From NCBI RefSeq assembly GCF_902506505.1, contig NZ_LR733406.1:3179679-3243678 (forward strand): a DNA stretch of 64,000 nt. The letters are read 5' to 3'. This DNA is from Pseudomonas sp. 8AS. GTDB taxonomy: Bacteria > Pseudomonadota > Gammaproteobacteria > Pseudomonadales > Pseudomonadaceae. Positions 7,294 through 16,217 of the stretch are shown here, one piece after another. Position 1 is the stretch's first letter. Every line of letters starts with the position of its first letter. The position numbers were made by a program, and so were the translations under genes. The notes under the pieces are model-generated. The model was not told the DNA's origin. It did not search any database and worked only from the letters and a program-made list of their open reading frames with translations.

Positions 7294-10200
7294 CTAAACC
7301 AACCCCACCTCACCCTGCCCCACCTCAAGCGGCTTCCAGCGCCGCAGCAGGCTGTACAGCGTCGGCACCACGAACAGGGTGAAGAAGGTGCCGACCAGCA
7401 GGCCACCGACTATGACCATGCCGATCTGCTGGCGGCTCTCGGCGCCGGCACCGCTGGCGATGGCCAACGGCAGCGAGCCGAGCACCATGGCCCCGGTGGT
7501 CATCAGGATCGGGCGCAGACGTTGCACCGCCGCCTCCATCACCGCCTCGTGCAGCGCCCTGCCCTCGCGCAGCAGGTGGTTGGCGAACTCGACGATAAGG
7601 ATGCCGTGCTTGGTGATCAGGCCGATCAGGGTCACCAGGCCGACCTGCGAGTAGATGTTCAACGTGCCGCCGAACAGTTTGAGTGCCAGCAAGGCGCCGG
7701 CCATCGACAGCGGCACGCTGAGCAGGATGATCAGCGGGTCGAGGAAACTCTCGAACTGCGCGGCAAGCACCAGGTAGATGAACACCAGCGCCAGGACGAA
7801 GATCAGCGCCACGCCTGAGCTTGCGTCCTTGAAGTCGCGCGAGGTGCCGGTGTAGTCGAACTGGGTCTCGGCCGGGAAGATCGCCCGGGCCTTCTCTTCC
7901 AGGTGATCCAGCGCCTCGCCCAGGGTGTAGCCGGAGCCGACGTTGGCGGTCACCGTCACCGCGCGCAGCTGGTTGAAGTGGTTGAGCTCGCGCGGCGCCA
8001 CGGTCTCGCGCACTTCGATCAGGTTGGACAGCTGCACCATGTTGTCATTGCGCCCGCGCACGTAGACGCGGTTGAGGTCTTCCGGGTTGCTGCGGTCAAC
8101 GTCCTGCAGCTGCACCAGCACGTCGTACTGCTCGCCGTTCTGCTTGAAGCGGGTCACCTGGCGGCTGCCGAACAGGCTCTCCATGCTGCGGCCGATGGTG
8201 GCCACGTCGGTGCCGACCACCACCGCCTGCTCGCGGTTGACCGTGACCCTGAGCTGCGGGGTGTTGAGCTTGAGGTCGGTGTCCAGGCTCTCCAGCCCCG
8301 GATAGCCGCGCACCTCGGCCAGCAGCCGGTCGACGTACTGCTGCAGCTCGGCGTACTCCAGCGAGGAGCGGATGACGAAGTTGACCGGCTGGTTGCGCGC
8401 GCTCTGCCCCAGCGGCGGGCGGTTGATCGGGAAGGCGCGCACGCCGGGGATGTCCTGCAGCTTGGGCAGCAGTTCGTCACGGATCTCGAACTGGCTGCGT
8501 GAACGCTCGTCCCAGGCCTCCAGCTTGAGGAACGACAGGCCCTGGGCCACCGTGGGGAAGCCGACGATGACCATGTAGCGATTGGTTTCCGGCACCGCCG
8601 CGTAGGCCGCCTCCAGCTGCTCGGCGTAGCGGCTGGTGTAGCCGATGGTGGCGCCGTCCGGGCCGTTGATCGAGCCGACTATGGTGCCGGTGTCTTCGGT
8701 GGGCGCCAGTTCGCTGCGCAGACTGGTGAACAGCCCGGCGCAAAGCAGCAGGATGCCCAGCAGCACGACCAGCACCAGCCACCAGGCGCGCAGCACCCGT
8801 TCCAGGCCATGCCGGTAGCTGGTGGTGAGGTTATGCAGGAAGCCTTCGATCAGGTTGTACAGGCGGCTGTGTTGCTGCTGCGGCCGATGGGCCTTGAGCA
8901 GGTGGCCGCACATCATCGGCGACAGGGTCAGGGCGACGAAGCCGGAGACCAGCACGGCGCCGGCCAGGGTCCAGGCAAACTCGGTGAACAACTTGCCGGA
9001 GGTGCCCTGCATGAAGCCGATCGGCGCATACACCGCGGCCAGGGTCAGGGTCATGGCGATCACCGCGAAGGCGATCTCGCGGCTGCCGACGAAGGCCGCC
9101 CGCATAGGACTCATGCCCTGCTCGATATGCCGGTGGATGTTCTCCAGCACCACGATGGCGTCGTCCACCACCAGGCCGATGGCCAGCACCAGGGCCAGCA
9201 GGGTCAGGGTATTGAGGGTGAAGCCCATCAGTGCCATCAGGGCACAGGCGCCGATCAGCGACACCGGGATGGTCACCAGCGGAATCAGGGTGGCGCGCAG
9301 CGAACGGAGGAACAGGAAGATGATCAGGATGACCAGCAGCACCGCTTCCCAGATGGTGGTGTAGACGTTGCCGATCGACTCGCGGATGAACAGCGAGTTG
9401 TCGTTGGCCACCGCCATCTGCATGCCGTCCGGCAGCAGTGCGCGGACTTCCGGCAGGGCCTCATTGAGGGCGTCGGAGATTTCCAGCGGGTTGGCCGTGG
9501 CCTGCTTGACCAGGCCCACGGCCACCGCCGGCTGGCCATTGAAACGCACCACGGTGCGTTCGTCGGCCGCGCCAATTTCGGCATGGCCGACATCGGCCAG
9601 GCGCAGCAGGTAGCCGCGCGAGTCGTCGAGGATGATCTTGTTGAAGTCGTCCGGGGTCTTCAGGTCGGTTTCCGACAGCACGGAAAACTCGCGCTGCACC
9701 GACTCGATGCGCCCGGCCGGAATCTCCACGTTCTGCCGGCGCAGGGCGTCCTCCACGTCCTGCACGGTGAGGTCGTGGGCGGCCAGTTTTTCCGGGTCGA
9801 GCCAGATGCGCATGGCGTAGCTGCGCGCGCCGCGGATCTGCACCTCGGAGACGCCGGGAATGGTCTGCAGGCGATCCTGCACCACCCGCTCCAGCACGTC
9901 GGTGATCTCCATGGCGGAGAAGCGCTCGCTGGAGAAGCCCAGCCAGATCACCGGCTGGGCGTCGGCCTCGACCTTCTGCACCAGCGGCTCGCGAATCTCC
10001 TCGGGCAGCAGGCTGCGCACCCGGCCGAGGCGGTCGCGCACGTCGTTGGCGGCCTCGTCGGAGTTGCTGCCGAGGCGGAACTGCGCGGTGATCTGGGTGT
10101 TTTCCGAGCGGCTGATGGAGCTGACGAAATCCAGGCCCTCGATGCCGGACAGCACGTCCTCGATCGGCTGGGCCACCTGGGATTCCATGATCTCCGGGCT

Positions 10201-10362
10201 GGCGCCGGGGTAGATGACGTTGACCGTGACTATGGGCACGTCGATGTTCGGGTATTCGCGCACGGCCAGGCGCTGGTAGGCCATCAGGCCGAGCAGCACG
10301 ATGATCAGCGACAGCACGCTGGCGAACACCGGCCGGCGGATGCAGATATCCGAGAGGGTCAT
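7294..10362 (-). CDS. RND efflux transporter, inner-membrane permease (HAE1 type)
   Basis: 1022 residues, normal length for an AcrB-type proton-driven drug/xenobiotic pump. The start MTLSDICIRRPVFASVLSLI gives TM1. The two large periplasmic loops and the TM4 proton-relay motif GLVVDDAIVVLENIHRH (adjacent Asp pair) are present, as is the second half with GLITKHGILIVEFAN. It overlaps the adaptor gene by 4 bp (ATGA), so the pair is co-translated. No outer-membrane factor gene follows, so a shared TolC/OprM-type channel is expected. The substrate is unknown. Confidence 0.92.
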   Translation of the reverse strand: MTLSDICIRRPVFASVLSLIIVLLGLMAYQRLAVREYPNIDVPIVTVNVIYPGASPEIMESQVAQPIEDVLSGIEGLDFVSSISRSENTQITAQFRLGSNSDEAANDVRDRLGRVRSLLPEEIREPLVQKVEADAQPVIWLGFSSERFSAMEITDVLERVVQDRLQTIPGVSEVQIRGARSYAMRIWLDPEKLAAHDLTVQDVEDALRRQNVEIPAGRIESVQREFSVLSETDLKTPDDFNKIILDDSRGYLLRLADVGHAEIGAADERTVVRFNGQPAVAVGLVKQATANPLEISDALNEALPEVRALLPDGMQMAVANDNSLFIRESIGNVYTTIWEAVLLVILIIFLFLRSLRATLIPLVTIPVSLIGACALMALMGFTLNTLTLLALVLAIGLVVDDAIVVLENIHRHIEQGMSPMRAAFVGSREIAFAVIAMTLTLAAVYAPIGFMQGTSGKLFTEFAWTLAGAVLVSGFVALTLSPMMCGHLLKAHRPQQQHSRLYNLIEGFLHNLTTSYRHGLERVLRAWWLVLVVLLGILLLCAGLFTSLRSELAPTEDTGTIVGSINGPDGATIGYTSRYAEQLEAAYAAVPETNRYMVIVGFPTVAQGLSFLKLEAWDERSRSQFEIRDELLPKLQDIPGVRAFPINRPPLGQSARNQPVNFVIRSSLEYAELQQYVDRLLAEVRGYPGLESLDTDLKLNTPQLRVTVNREQAVVVGTDVATIGRSMESLFGSRQVTRFKQNGEQYDVLVQLQDVDRSNPEDLNRVYVRGRNDNMVQLSNLIEVRETVAPRELNHFNQLRAVTVTANVGSGYTLGEALDHLEEKARAIFPAETQFDYTGTSRDFKDASSGVALIFVLALVFIYLVLAAQFESFLDPLIILLSVPLSMAGALLALKLFGGTLNIYSQVGLVTLIGLITKHGILIVEFANHLLREGRALHEAVMEAAVQRLRPILMTTGAMVLGSLPLAIASGAGAESRQQIGMVIVGGLLVGTFFTLFVVPTLYSLLRRWKPLEVGQGEVGLV

Positions 10363-11384
10363 GCGCCCTCCCCGCGCGGCACGGTACGTACCTCGCGGCC
10401 CGGCGCGACCTTCTGCCAGCCGGCGCTGATCAGCGTTTCGTCACCCTGCAGGCCTTCCACCACCTCGGCCTTGCCGCGCAGGCGCTGGCCGATGCGGATC
10501 TGCCGCCGCTCGACCTTGCCGTCCACCACCAGGTTGACGAACAGCAGCTGGCCCATGGGCATCACCGCTTCCTCGGGAATCAGCAACGCCTGCGGGCGCT
10601 CGGCGAGGATTACCGAGACCTTGACGAACTGGCCGGGCTTGAGGCGCTGGTCCTGGTTGGCGACCTGGGCGCGGATGGCCTGGCTGCGCCCCACTTCGTC
10701 CAGGCGCGGGTTGAGGGCGATGATCGCTCCCTTGAAGCGCTCGCCGGGGTAGGCATCCAGGCTCAGCTCGATGGCCTGGCCGATATGCACCTGGCTGACC
10801 GCCTTCTGCGGCACGCGGAAATCCACCTTGAGCGGGTCGAGCACTTCCAGGTTGACCAGGTCCTGGCCGGCGCTCAGGTAGTCGCCGACGCTGACCTGGC
10901 GCAGGCCGAGCACGCCGTCGTAGGGTGCGCGGATCTGCGTCTTGTCTAGGCGCGCCTGGGCCAGGGCCAGGCTGGCGCGGGCGGCCTGCTGCTGGGATTG
11001 CGCCTCGTCCTGGGCCTGGGCATTGCTGGCGCCACGCTTGAACAGCAGCTGGGTGCGCTGGAAGCTCTTTTCCGCCAGGTCCAGGTTGGCCCGGGCCTGG
11101 GCCAGTTCGGCGCGGGCAATCGCATCGTCCAGGCTGACCAGCAGCTCGCCGGCCTTGACCGCCTCGCCCTCGCGAAAATGCACGGCCGCCAGGCGCCCGC
11201 CAAGCTCGGGGCGGATCACCGTCGACTCGTCGGAGCGCAGCGAACCGAAGGTGATCAGCTCGTCACGCACCAGGCTGCGCTCCGGCTGGGTCACTTCGAC
11301 CAGGGGCGCCTGCTCGGCCAGGACCGGCAGTGCCAGCAGCGAACACAGGGTGGCGAGAAAGCGGAAGCCCGCGCGCGATGTCAT
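10359..11384 (-). CDS. RND efflux periplasmic adaptor (membrane fusion protein)
   Basis: About 341 residues from the ATG at 11384, which follows GAGG and begins a signal peptide ending near PVLAEQ. Upstream in-frame codons to 11516 do not look like protein. It has the lipoyl/barrel-sandwich halves (GGRLAAVHFREGEAVKAGELL and IRAPYDGVLGLRQVSVGDYL), a central coiled coil rich in A, Q and L, and the C-terminal beta-barrel. It links the inner-membrane permease to an outer-membrane channel. Its stop overlaps the permease start (ATGA). Confidence 0.92.
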   Translation of the reverse strand: MTSRAGFRFLATLCSLLALPVLAEQAPLVEVTQPERSLVRDELITFGSLRSDESTVIRPELGGRLAAVHFREGEAVKAGELLVSLDDAIARAELAQARANLDLAEKSFQRTQLLFKRGASNAQAQDEAQSQQQAARASLALAQARLDKTQIRAPYDGVLGLRQVSVGDYLSAGQDLVNLEVLDPLKVDFRVPQKAVSQVHIGQAIELSLDAYPGERFKGAIIALNPRLDEVGRSQAIRAQVANQDQRLKPGQFVKVSVILAERPQALLIPEEAVMPMGQLLFVNLVVDGKVERRQIRIGQRLRGKAEVVEGLQGDETLISAGWQKVAPGREVRTVPRGEGA

Positions 11385-11466
11385 AAGCGACCTCTTTTTT
11401 AGATCAGAAGTCGAGTCTACCGGCGACGGCCCGCAGTGCAAGCCGCCGAAAGTGTTACGCCATGTA

Positions 11467-12246
11467 CTACTGGCGCATGCCCCGACCACTCTGCAACAGG
11501 CGAATGCACACGACATAGAGCACGCTGCTGGCCAGCAGCATCATGCCGATGGCCACGCCGATATTGATGTCGGACACGCCGAGGATGCCGTAGCGGAAGG
11601 CGTTGACCATGTGCAGGATGGGGTTGGCCATCGACACCGTCTGCCAGAACTCCGGCAGCAGACTGATCGAGTAGAACACCCCGCCCAGGTAGGTCAGCGG
11701 CGTCAGCACGAAGGTCGGGATGATCGAGATGTCGTCGAAGTTGCGCGCGTACACGGCGTTGATAAAGCCGCCCAGTGAAAAGGTCACCGCGGTGAGGGTG
11801 ATCACCAGCACGGTCACGCCCAGGTGGTGCACCGAAAGCTTCGTGAAGAACAACGACAGCAGGGTAACGATGAAGGCCACCGCTAGGCCGCGCAGCATGC
11901 CACCGACCACATAGCCGATGAGGATGGTGTGCGGCGACACCGGCGACACCAGCAGCTCCTCGATATTGCGCTGGAACTTGCTGCTGAAGAAGCTCGACAC
12001 CACGTTGCTGTAGGAATTGGTGATCACCGACATCATGATCAGCCCCGGCACGATGAACTCCATGTAGCTGTACTGGCCGACATCGCCGACCTGGCTGCCG
12101 ATCAGCCGGCCGAAGATGACGAAGTACAGGGCCATGGTGATCGCCGGCGGCAGCAGGGTCTGCGCCCAGATGCGGGTGAAGCGGCGCACCTCGCGGATGA
12201 CGATGGTCTGCAGGGCAATCAGGTTGGAACGCAGTTCGGGACTCAT
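11467..12246 (-). CDS. yadH: ABC-2 type transporter permease (YadH-like)
   Basis: 259 residues starting MSPELRSNLIALQTIVIREVRRF at 12246. About six hydrophobic segments and the ABC-2 signature in the middle (NIEELLVSPVSPHTILIGYV) and near the end (LTPLTYLGGVFYSISLLP) are visible. Its start overlaps the stop of the ATPase gene (ATGA). Together they form a half-size exporter of the YadGH/DrrAB type; the cargo is not known. From memory the pair corresponds to P. aeruginosa PA2811-PA2812. Confidence 0.9.
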   Translation of the reverse strand: MSPELRSNLIALQTIVIREVRRFTRIWAQTLLPPAITMALYFVIFGRLIGSQVGDVGQYSYMEFIVPGLIMMSVITNSYSNVVSSFFSSKFQRNIEELLVSPVSPHTILIGYVVGGMLRGLAVAFIVTLLSLFFTKLSVHHLGVTVLVITLTAVTFSLGGFINAVYARNFDDISIIPTFVLTPLTYLGGVFYSISLLPEFWQTVSMANPILHMVNAFRYGILGVSDINIGVAIGMMLLASSVLYVVCIRLLQSGRGMRQ

Positions 12247-13175
12247 TTCGCCACCTTGGCCAGGTTCTTCTCCACCAGGGAAACGAACAGTTCCTCCAGG
12301 CGGTTGCTCTTGTTGCGCAGGCTCAGCACCTCGACCTTCTGCACCGCCAGCTGGCGGAACAGTTCGGTGATGCCCAGGCTCTTCTCCACCTGCACTTCCA
12401 GGGTATGCGGATCGACCAGGGTCGCCGGATAGCCAAGCAGTTGCGGCGGCACCAGCAGCGCATCCTTGAGGTCGAGGAGGAAGGTCTCCACGTGCAGGGT
12501 CTTGAGCAGCGCCTTCATGCTGGTGTTCTCGACGATGCTGCCGTGGTCGATGATGCCGATGTGGCGACAGAGCTGCTCGGCCTCCTCCAGGTAGTGGGTG
12601 GTGAGGATGATGGTGATGCCCTGCTGGTTGAGTTCGGTGAGGAAGCTCCACATCGAGCGGCGCAGCTCGATGTCCACCCCGGCGGTGGGCTCGTCGAGGA
12701 TCAGCAAGCGCGGCTGGTGCACCAGCGCGCGGGCGATCATCAGCCGGCGCTTCATGCCGCCGGAGAGCATGCGCGCGGCCACGTCGTGCTTGTCCCACAG
12801 GCCGAGCTGGTTGAGGTACTGCTCGGCGCGCTCCTTGGCCACTTTCAGCGGGATGCCGTAGTAGCCGGCCTGGGTCACGACTATGTCGAAGACCTTCTCG
12901 AACTGGCTGAAGTTGAACTCCTGCGGCACCACGCCCAGGCAGCGCTTGAGGCCGGAGGGGTCGCGATCGAGGTCGTGGCCGAACACCTCGACCGTGCCGC
13001 CGCTCTTGTTCACCAGGGTGGAGATGATGCCGATGGTGGTGGACTTGCCGGCGCCGTTGGGGCCGAGCAAGGCGAAGAAGTCGCCTTCGGCCACTTCCAG
13101 GTCGATGCCCTTGAGGGCCTGGAAGCCATTGCCGTAGGTCTTGGTCAGCTGCCGGATGGACAGGGCGGAACTCAT
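12243..13175 (-). CDS. yadG: ABC transporter ATP-binding protein (YadG-like)
   Basis: 310 residues. Walker A (GPNGAGKST, near residue 38), Q-loop (VVPQEFNF), signature motif (LSGGMKRRL), Walker B (LLILDEPTAGVD) and the switch histidine (LTTHYLEEAEQL) are in order. A C-terminal extension of about 90 residues (VEVLSLRNKSNRLEELFVSLVEK) is typical of DrrA/YadG proteins. It energises the permease encoded by the overlapping downstream gene. The Shine-Dalgarno site is weak. Confidence 0.93.
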   Translation of the reverse strand: MSSALSIRQLTKTYGNGFQALKGIDLEVAEGDFFALLGPNGAGKSTTIGIISTLVNKSGGTVEVFGHDLDRDPSGLKRCLGVVPQEFNFSQFEKVFDIVVTQAGYYGIPLKVAKERAEQYLNQLGLWDKHDVAARMLSGGMKRRLMIARALVHQPRLLILDEPTAGVDIELRRSMWSFLTELNQQGITIILTTHYLEEAEQLCRHIGIIDHGSIVENTSMKALLKTLHVETFLLDLKDALLVPPQLLGYPATLVDPHTLEVQVEKSLGITELFRQLAVQKVEVLSLRNKSNRLEELFVSLVEKNLAKVAK

Positions 13176-13233
13176 GGGGGCTAGGTACTCAGCAAAAGAA
13201 GAAGCTTAAATAGTGGCGCACCGCAGTGATTGC

Positions 13234-13251
13234 AACCTGATGTTTCAGGTT
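13234..13251. promoter_or_regulatory. Perfect 18-bp palindrome upstream of yadG (possible operator)
   Basis: AACCTGA (13234-13240), TGTT, TCAGGTT (13245-13251) is a perfect 7-bp dyad 59 bp upstream of the yadG start. No T-run follows on either strand, so it is not an obvious terminator. Its size and placement suit a dimeric repressor or activator site for the ABC operon. The regulator is not identified. Confidence 0.35.
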
Positions 13252-13326
13252 AGCGGAGCCGTCGGAGCTTGCAGGAGCTGCACCCTACCCAGCCTGGGCA
13301 CAAGAAAAAAGTCGCGAATGCTGATG

Positions 13327-14001
13327 TTAACTATCGATGGCCTGCATGGCGGCCACTTCGGCCTGCAGATCGCCACGTAGAAACGCCGAATCGGCGGTGA
13401 ACAGATGCGGGTAGCAGCGCTGCAGATGGCCGAAGAACAACTCCAGCGGCAGATCGTCGAACTGCCCGTGATCGGCCAGGTACTCCATGTAGCGCTCGCC
13501 CGCATTGTTGTATGGGTGAAACAGGCTGTCCGTGCACCCGTCGAACTCCAGCGGCGCCACCTTGAATACCTTGCACAGGGCCAGATTGAACGCCGGCGTG
13601 GCCTTGACCCAGCGCCCGTCGAGCAGCAGTTCGGTGTAGCCATGCATGGCGAACACTTCGCTACGCAGAATTTCCAGCAGGCGTGGGCTGGACAGGTGAT
13701 TGCGTACATCGGCCAGGCCAATACGCGCCGGGATACCGCAATGCCGGGCGCAAGCCGCCAGCAGCAGCGCCTTGGGCACGCAGTAGGACTCGCCAGCGGC
13801 CAGTGCATGGCTGGCTTTCAGGGTTTCCGGATCGCGACTGAAGCTGTAGGGGTTGTAGCGGATCTGGTCGCGCACCGCGTAATACAGGCTGACCGCCTGC
13901 TCGCGCGGCGCAAGGCTCGTGCCGCGCCAGGTTTCGGCGAACTCGACCACCAACGGGTGATCGCTGTCGATGAATCGGCCGGCTTGAAGGTAGGACTGCA
14001 T
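13327..14001 (-). CDS. Transglutaminase-like domain protein
   Basis: 224 residues. The transglutaminase-core signature is present: C74 in ESYCVPKALLLAACARHCGIPARI and H120 in AMHGYTELLLDGRWV. The usual third acidic residue is replaced by the WVKATPAFN motif, which is shared by a proteobacterial subgroup. It is probably a cytoplasmic cysteine hydrolase or peptidase-like protein rather than a cross-linking enzyme. The ATG at 14001 follows GGGAG. The substrate is unknown and no operon partner is evident. Confidence 0.85.
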   Translation of the reverse strand: MQSYLQAGRFIDSDHPLVVEFAETWRGTSLAPREQAVSLYYAVRDQIRYNPYSFSRDPETLKASHALAAGESYCVPKALLLAACARHCGIPARIGLADVRNHLSSPRLLEILRSEVFAMHGYTELLLDGRWVKATPAFNLALCKVFKVAPLEFDGCTDSLFHPYNNAGERYMEYLADHGQFDDLPLELFFGHLQRCYPHLFTADSAFLRGDLQAEVAAMQAIDS

Positions 14002-14197
14002 GGCACGCTCCCGAGGCTTTGTCCCAGTCTATCGACGCACCGGCCCGGCGAAAGCGGCGATCCGGCCAAGCTCACCGGCCATGTCGCCATGTCGGCCGGA
14101 CAGTCGCCGCCCCCATAAAGCGGCCGACCAGCAAGCCGGGACAGCAGGCGCTCGGCGCCCTATACTGCCGCGCTCGTTTTCAATCAGGATCATTGCC

Positions 14198-14608
14198 ATG
14201 GCTGCCTCCCACCTCGACCACCACCTCGCCCTGCTCGCCCACCTGCGCGGCATTCTGGTCGCCCTGGGCGAAGCCGAACTGGTGGAAGACGATACCCACG
14301 GCCTGTTCCTCGAACGCTACGACGAACTGCTGGTGGAACTGCCGAAAGACCCGGAGAACAGCCTGTACCTGGGCCAGGACCTGATCAGCCAGATCTTCCA
14401 CCGCTACCCGCAGATCGCCCACCTGGTGCCGCGCGACCTGCTGTGGTTCTTCGGCGGCGACTGCCTGCACTTCATGCCCGACGAGGAAATCGAGCTGTAC
14501 CAGAACCTCGACGAGCGCCGCTACGAAGCCGAGGCCAATGGCCAGCCCTTCGACTGGACCCAAGAAAAGCAGCTGCTGGCCCTGCCGCCGGAAAGCCCCA
14601 AGCATTAA
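14198..14608 (+). CDS. Conserved hypothetical protein (PA2817 family)
   Basis: 136 residues starting MAASHLDHHLALL; the ATG at 14198 follows AGGA. It is rich in acidic residues and leucine (EDDTHGLFLERYDELLVELPKD, PRDLLWFFGGDCLHFMPDEEIELY), soluble, without signal or membrane segments. From memory it matches a Pseudomonas family named after PA2817, also next to the Gly/Glu tRNA cluster. No function can be assigned. Confidence 0.8.
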   Translation: MAASHLDHHLALLAHLRGILVALGEAELVEDDTHGLFLERYDELLVELPKDPENSLYLGQDLISQIFHRYPQIAHLVPRDLLWFFGGDCLHFMPDEEIELYQNLDERRYEAEANGQPFDWTQEKQLLALPPESPKH

Positions 14609-14641
14609 TAGCGCTGCCCCGGGTCATCCGGGGCGCCAACG

Positions 14642-14676
14642 AAAAAGGCCCGCACGGCATGACCGGCGGGCCTTTT
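14642..14676 (+). terminator. Intrinsic terminator after the PA2817-family gene
   Basis: The stem AAAAGGCCCGC / GCGGGCCTTTT encloses a 12-base loop and ends in a short T-run, about 35 bp past the stop at 14608. Confidence 0.75.
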
Positions 14677-14700
14677 GGCATGACGCTGAATCGCGCACAA

Positions 14701-14734
14701 ACAAAAACGCCGCTCGATTGAGCGGCGTTTTTGT
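14701..14734 (-). terminator. Terminator of the tRNA cluster (bidirectional stem)
   Basis: ACAAAAACGCCGCT and AGCGGCGTTTTTGT form a perfect 14-bp stem around CGATTG. On the minus strand it lies 6 bp past the 3' end of the last tRNA-Gly and has a T-run, so it should end the tRNA transcript. It can also serve plus-strand readthrough. Confidence 0.85.
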
Positions 14735-14739
14735 TTATT

Positions 14740-14815
<76 letters not shown>

Positions 14816-14820
14816 AAATA

Positions 14821-14896
14821 TGGCGTCCCCTAGGGGACTCGAACCCCTGTTACCGCCGTGAAAGGGCGGTGTCCTAGGCCACTAGACGAAGGGGAC
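14821..14896 (-). tRNA. tRNA-Glu (TTC), copy 2 in transcription order
   Basis: The 76-nt cloverleaf begins GTCCCCTTCGTCTAGTGG and has anticodon loop CTTTCAC (TTC), a T-arm with GGTTCGAGTCC and an encoded GCCA end. It is a duplicate of 15083-15158. Confidence 0.97.
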
Positions 14897-15002
14897 GTGG
14901 CCCCGGAGCTTACAACAGCTTTCCGGTGTTACCGGGCGATGTTGCCATCGACCCTCTAACGCTAATCGAAACACTGCTCCGAAAAGCAGCACTTCTTGAA
15001 AC

Positions 15003-15078
<76 letters not shown>

Positions 15079-15082
15079 AATA

Positions 15083-15158
15083 TGGCGTCCCCTAGGGGAC
15101 TCGAACCCCTGTTACCGCCGTGAAAGGGCGGTGTCCTAGGCCACTAGACGAAGGGGAC
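15083..15158 (-). tRNA. tRNA-Glu (TTC), first tRNA of the transcript
   Basis: Same sequence and features as 14821-14896: TTC anticodon, encoded CCA. It is the promoter-proximal tRNA, with the promoter at 15232-15260 about 75 bp upstream. Confidence 0.97.
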
Positions 15159-15231
15159 GTGGCCAGGAGCTTGTAACAGCATCCCAACTTCCAGCGAATC
15201 GGCTTTCACTAACTCGCTTAAAGTGGCGCGC

Positions 15232-15260
15232 ATTCTATGGAGCCTTTCGAGGAGCGTCAA
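15232..15260 (-). promoter_or_regulatory. Sigma-70 promoter of the Glu-Gly-Glu-Gly tRNA operon
   Basis: On the minus strand TTGACG (15255-15260) and TAGAAT (15232-15237) are separated by exactly 17 bp. A GC-rich discriminator (GCGCGCC) follows, as in stable-RNA promoters under stringent control. Confidence 0.8.
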
Positions 15261-15377
15261 CCCTCATTCAAAACTTTTTTTAAATCAATGACTTCGCTAC
15301 TGAAGTTGATACAGCGCTATGAGCAGGGAGGCCAAGGCACTACACTCGGGGAAAACTAGCGTTCGGGAGGTTCACCG

Positions 15378-16145
15378 GTGTCCCCACTCGTTATCACCGC
15401 CTTGATCGTCGTCGGTATCGTGCTACTCATCGCGATCGGCTACATCAACCATATGGTGGAGAACAGCAAGCTGGAAAAAGCCCGGCGCAAGGCTGATCTC
15501 AATGACCGCGTGCGCCGCAGCCGTGATGTTTCCGAGAACATGCCGGGGCAACTGATGAGCCCGGCCCTGAAGCTCCTCCTGAGCCGCCTCGAATTGCACT
15601 ACAGCGACCGCCTGCTGCCGCTGGACAAGCAGAACTCCAACCTGCGCAACCGCATCGCCGAGCTGCGCGACTGGGTCGCCAAGGGTGAGGACATCCCGGT
15701 GCGCAATGCGCCCCAGCCGATCATCAGCGAGGTGAAGGCCAAGGATGTGCGCTATCTCCTGGAGAACTTCCATGGCCTGGTAACACGCGCCGCGCAGGAT
15801 GGCGCGCTGCCCGCCAACGAGGCCAAGCGCTGGATCGGCGAGATCCGCCATATCCTGGTGCAACTGCATTATGAGTTCTTCACCAACCTCGGCCAGCACT
15901 CCCTGCAGCAAGGCCAGCCCGGCCAGGCCCGCCTGGCCTACGAGCGCGGCGTGCAGTACCTGCGCAAACAGCCCGACGCGAACCGCTACAAGAGCCAGCT
16001 GCAGCAGCTGGAGCAGCTGCTGGCCAACGCCAACAGCATGGTGCTGGAAAAGGCCAAGCCGGCAGCCGACGAACACAGCGAGCTGACCGATGGCCTCAAG
16101 TCGTTCGAGGAAGACGACTGGAAGAAGAAGAACATCTACGACTGA
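15378..16145 (+). CDS. Conserved membrane-anchored hypothetical protein
   Basis: 255 residues starting with GTG at 15378 after GGGAGG. An N-terminal transmembrane helix (LVITALIVVGIVLLIAIGYI) is followed by a basic, charged helical region, so it is a single-pass protein with a cytoplasmic body. The C-terminal part (YEFFTNLGQHSLQQGQPGQARLAYERGVQYLRK) looks like a TPR-type helical pair. From memory it is a Pseudomonas-conserved protein of unknown role. Confidence 0.8.
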   Translation: MSPLVITALIVVGIVLLIAIGYINHMVENSKLEKARRKADLNDRVRRSRDVSENMPGQLMSPALKLLLSRLELHYSDRLLPLDKQNSNLRNRIAELRDWVAKGEDIPVRNAPQPIISEVKAKDVRYLLENFHGLVTRAAQDGALPANEAKRWIGEIRHILVQLHYEFFTNLGQHSLQQGQPGQARLAYERGVQYLRKQPDANRYKSQLQQLEQLLANANSMVLEKAKPAADEHSELTDGLKSFEEDDWKKKNIYD

Positions 16146-16173
16146 ATAAGCACGACCGTCGCCAAGCCCCCGA

Positions 16174-16206
16174 ACAAGAAAGCCCGGCAATGCCGGGCTT
16201 TCTTGT
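16174..16206. terminator. Bidirectional terminator between convergent genes
   Basis: ACAAGAAAGCCCGGCA (16174-16189) and TGCCGGGCTTTCTTGT (16191-16206) form a perfect 16-bp stem (effective loop AAT) with T-rich arms on both strands. It lies between the stop at 16145 and the end of the convergent fRMsr gene at 16218. Confidence 0.9.
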
Positions 16207-16217
16207 CTGTGCGCTGC

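Noticed and set aside
8809..10752. Plus-strand open frame of about 650 codons over the RND permease gene
   Set aside because: It is His/Gln/Ala-rich antisense sequence; the RND permease on the other strand is complete.
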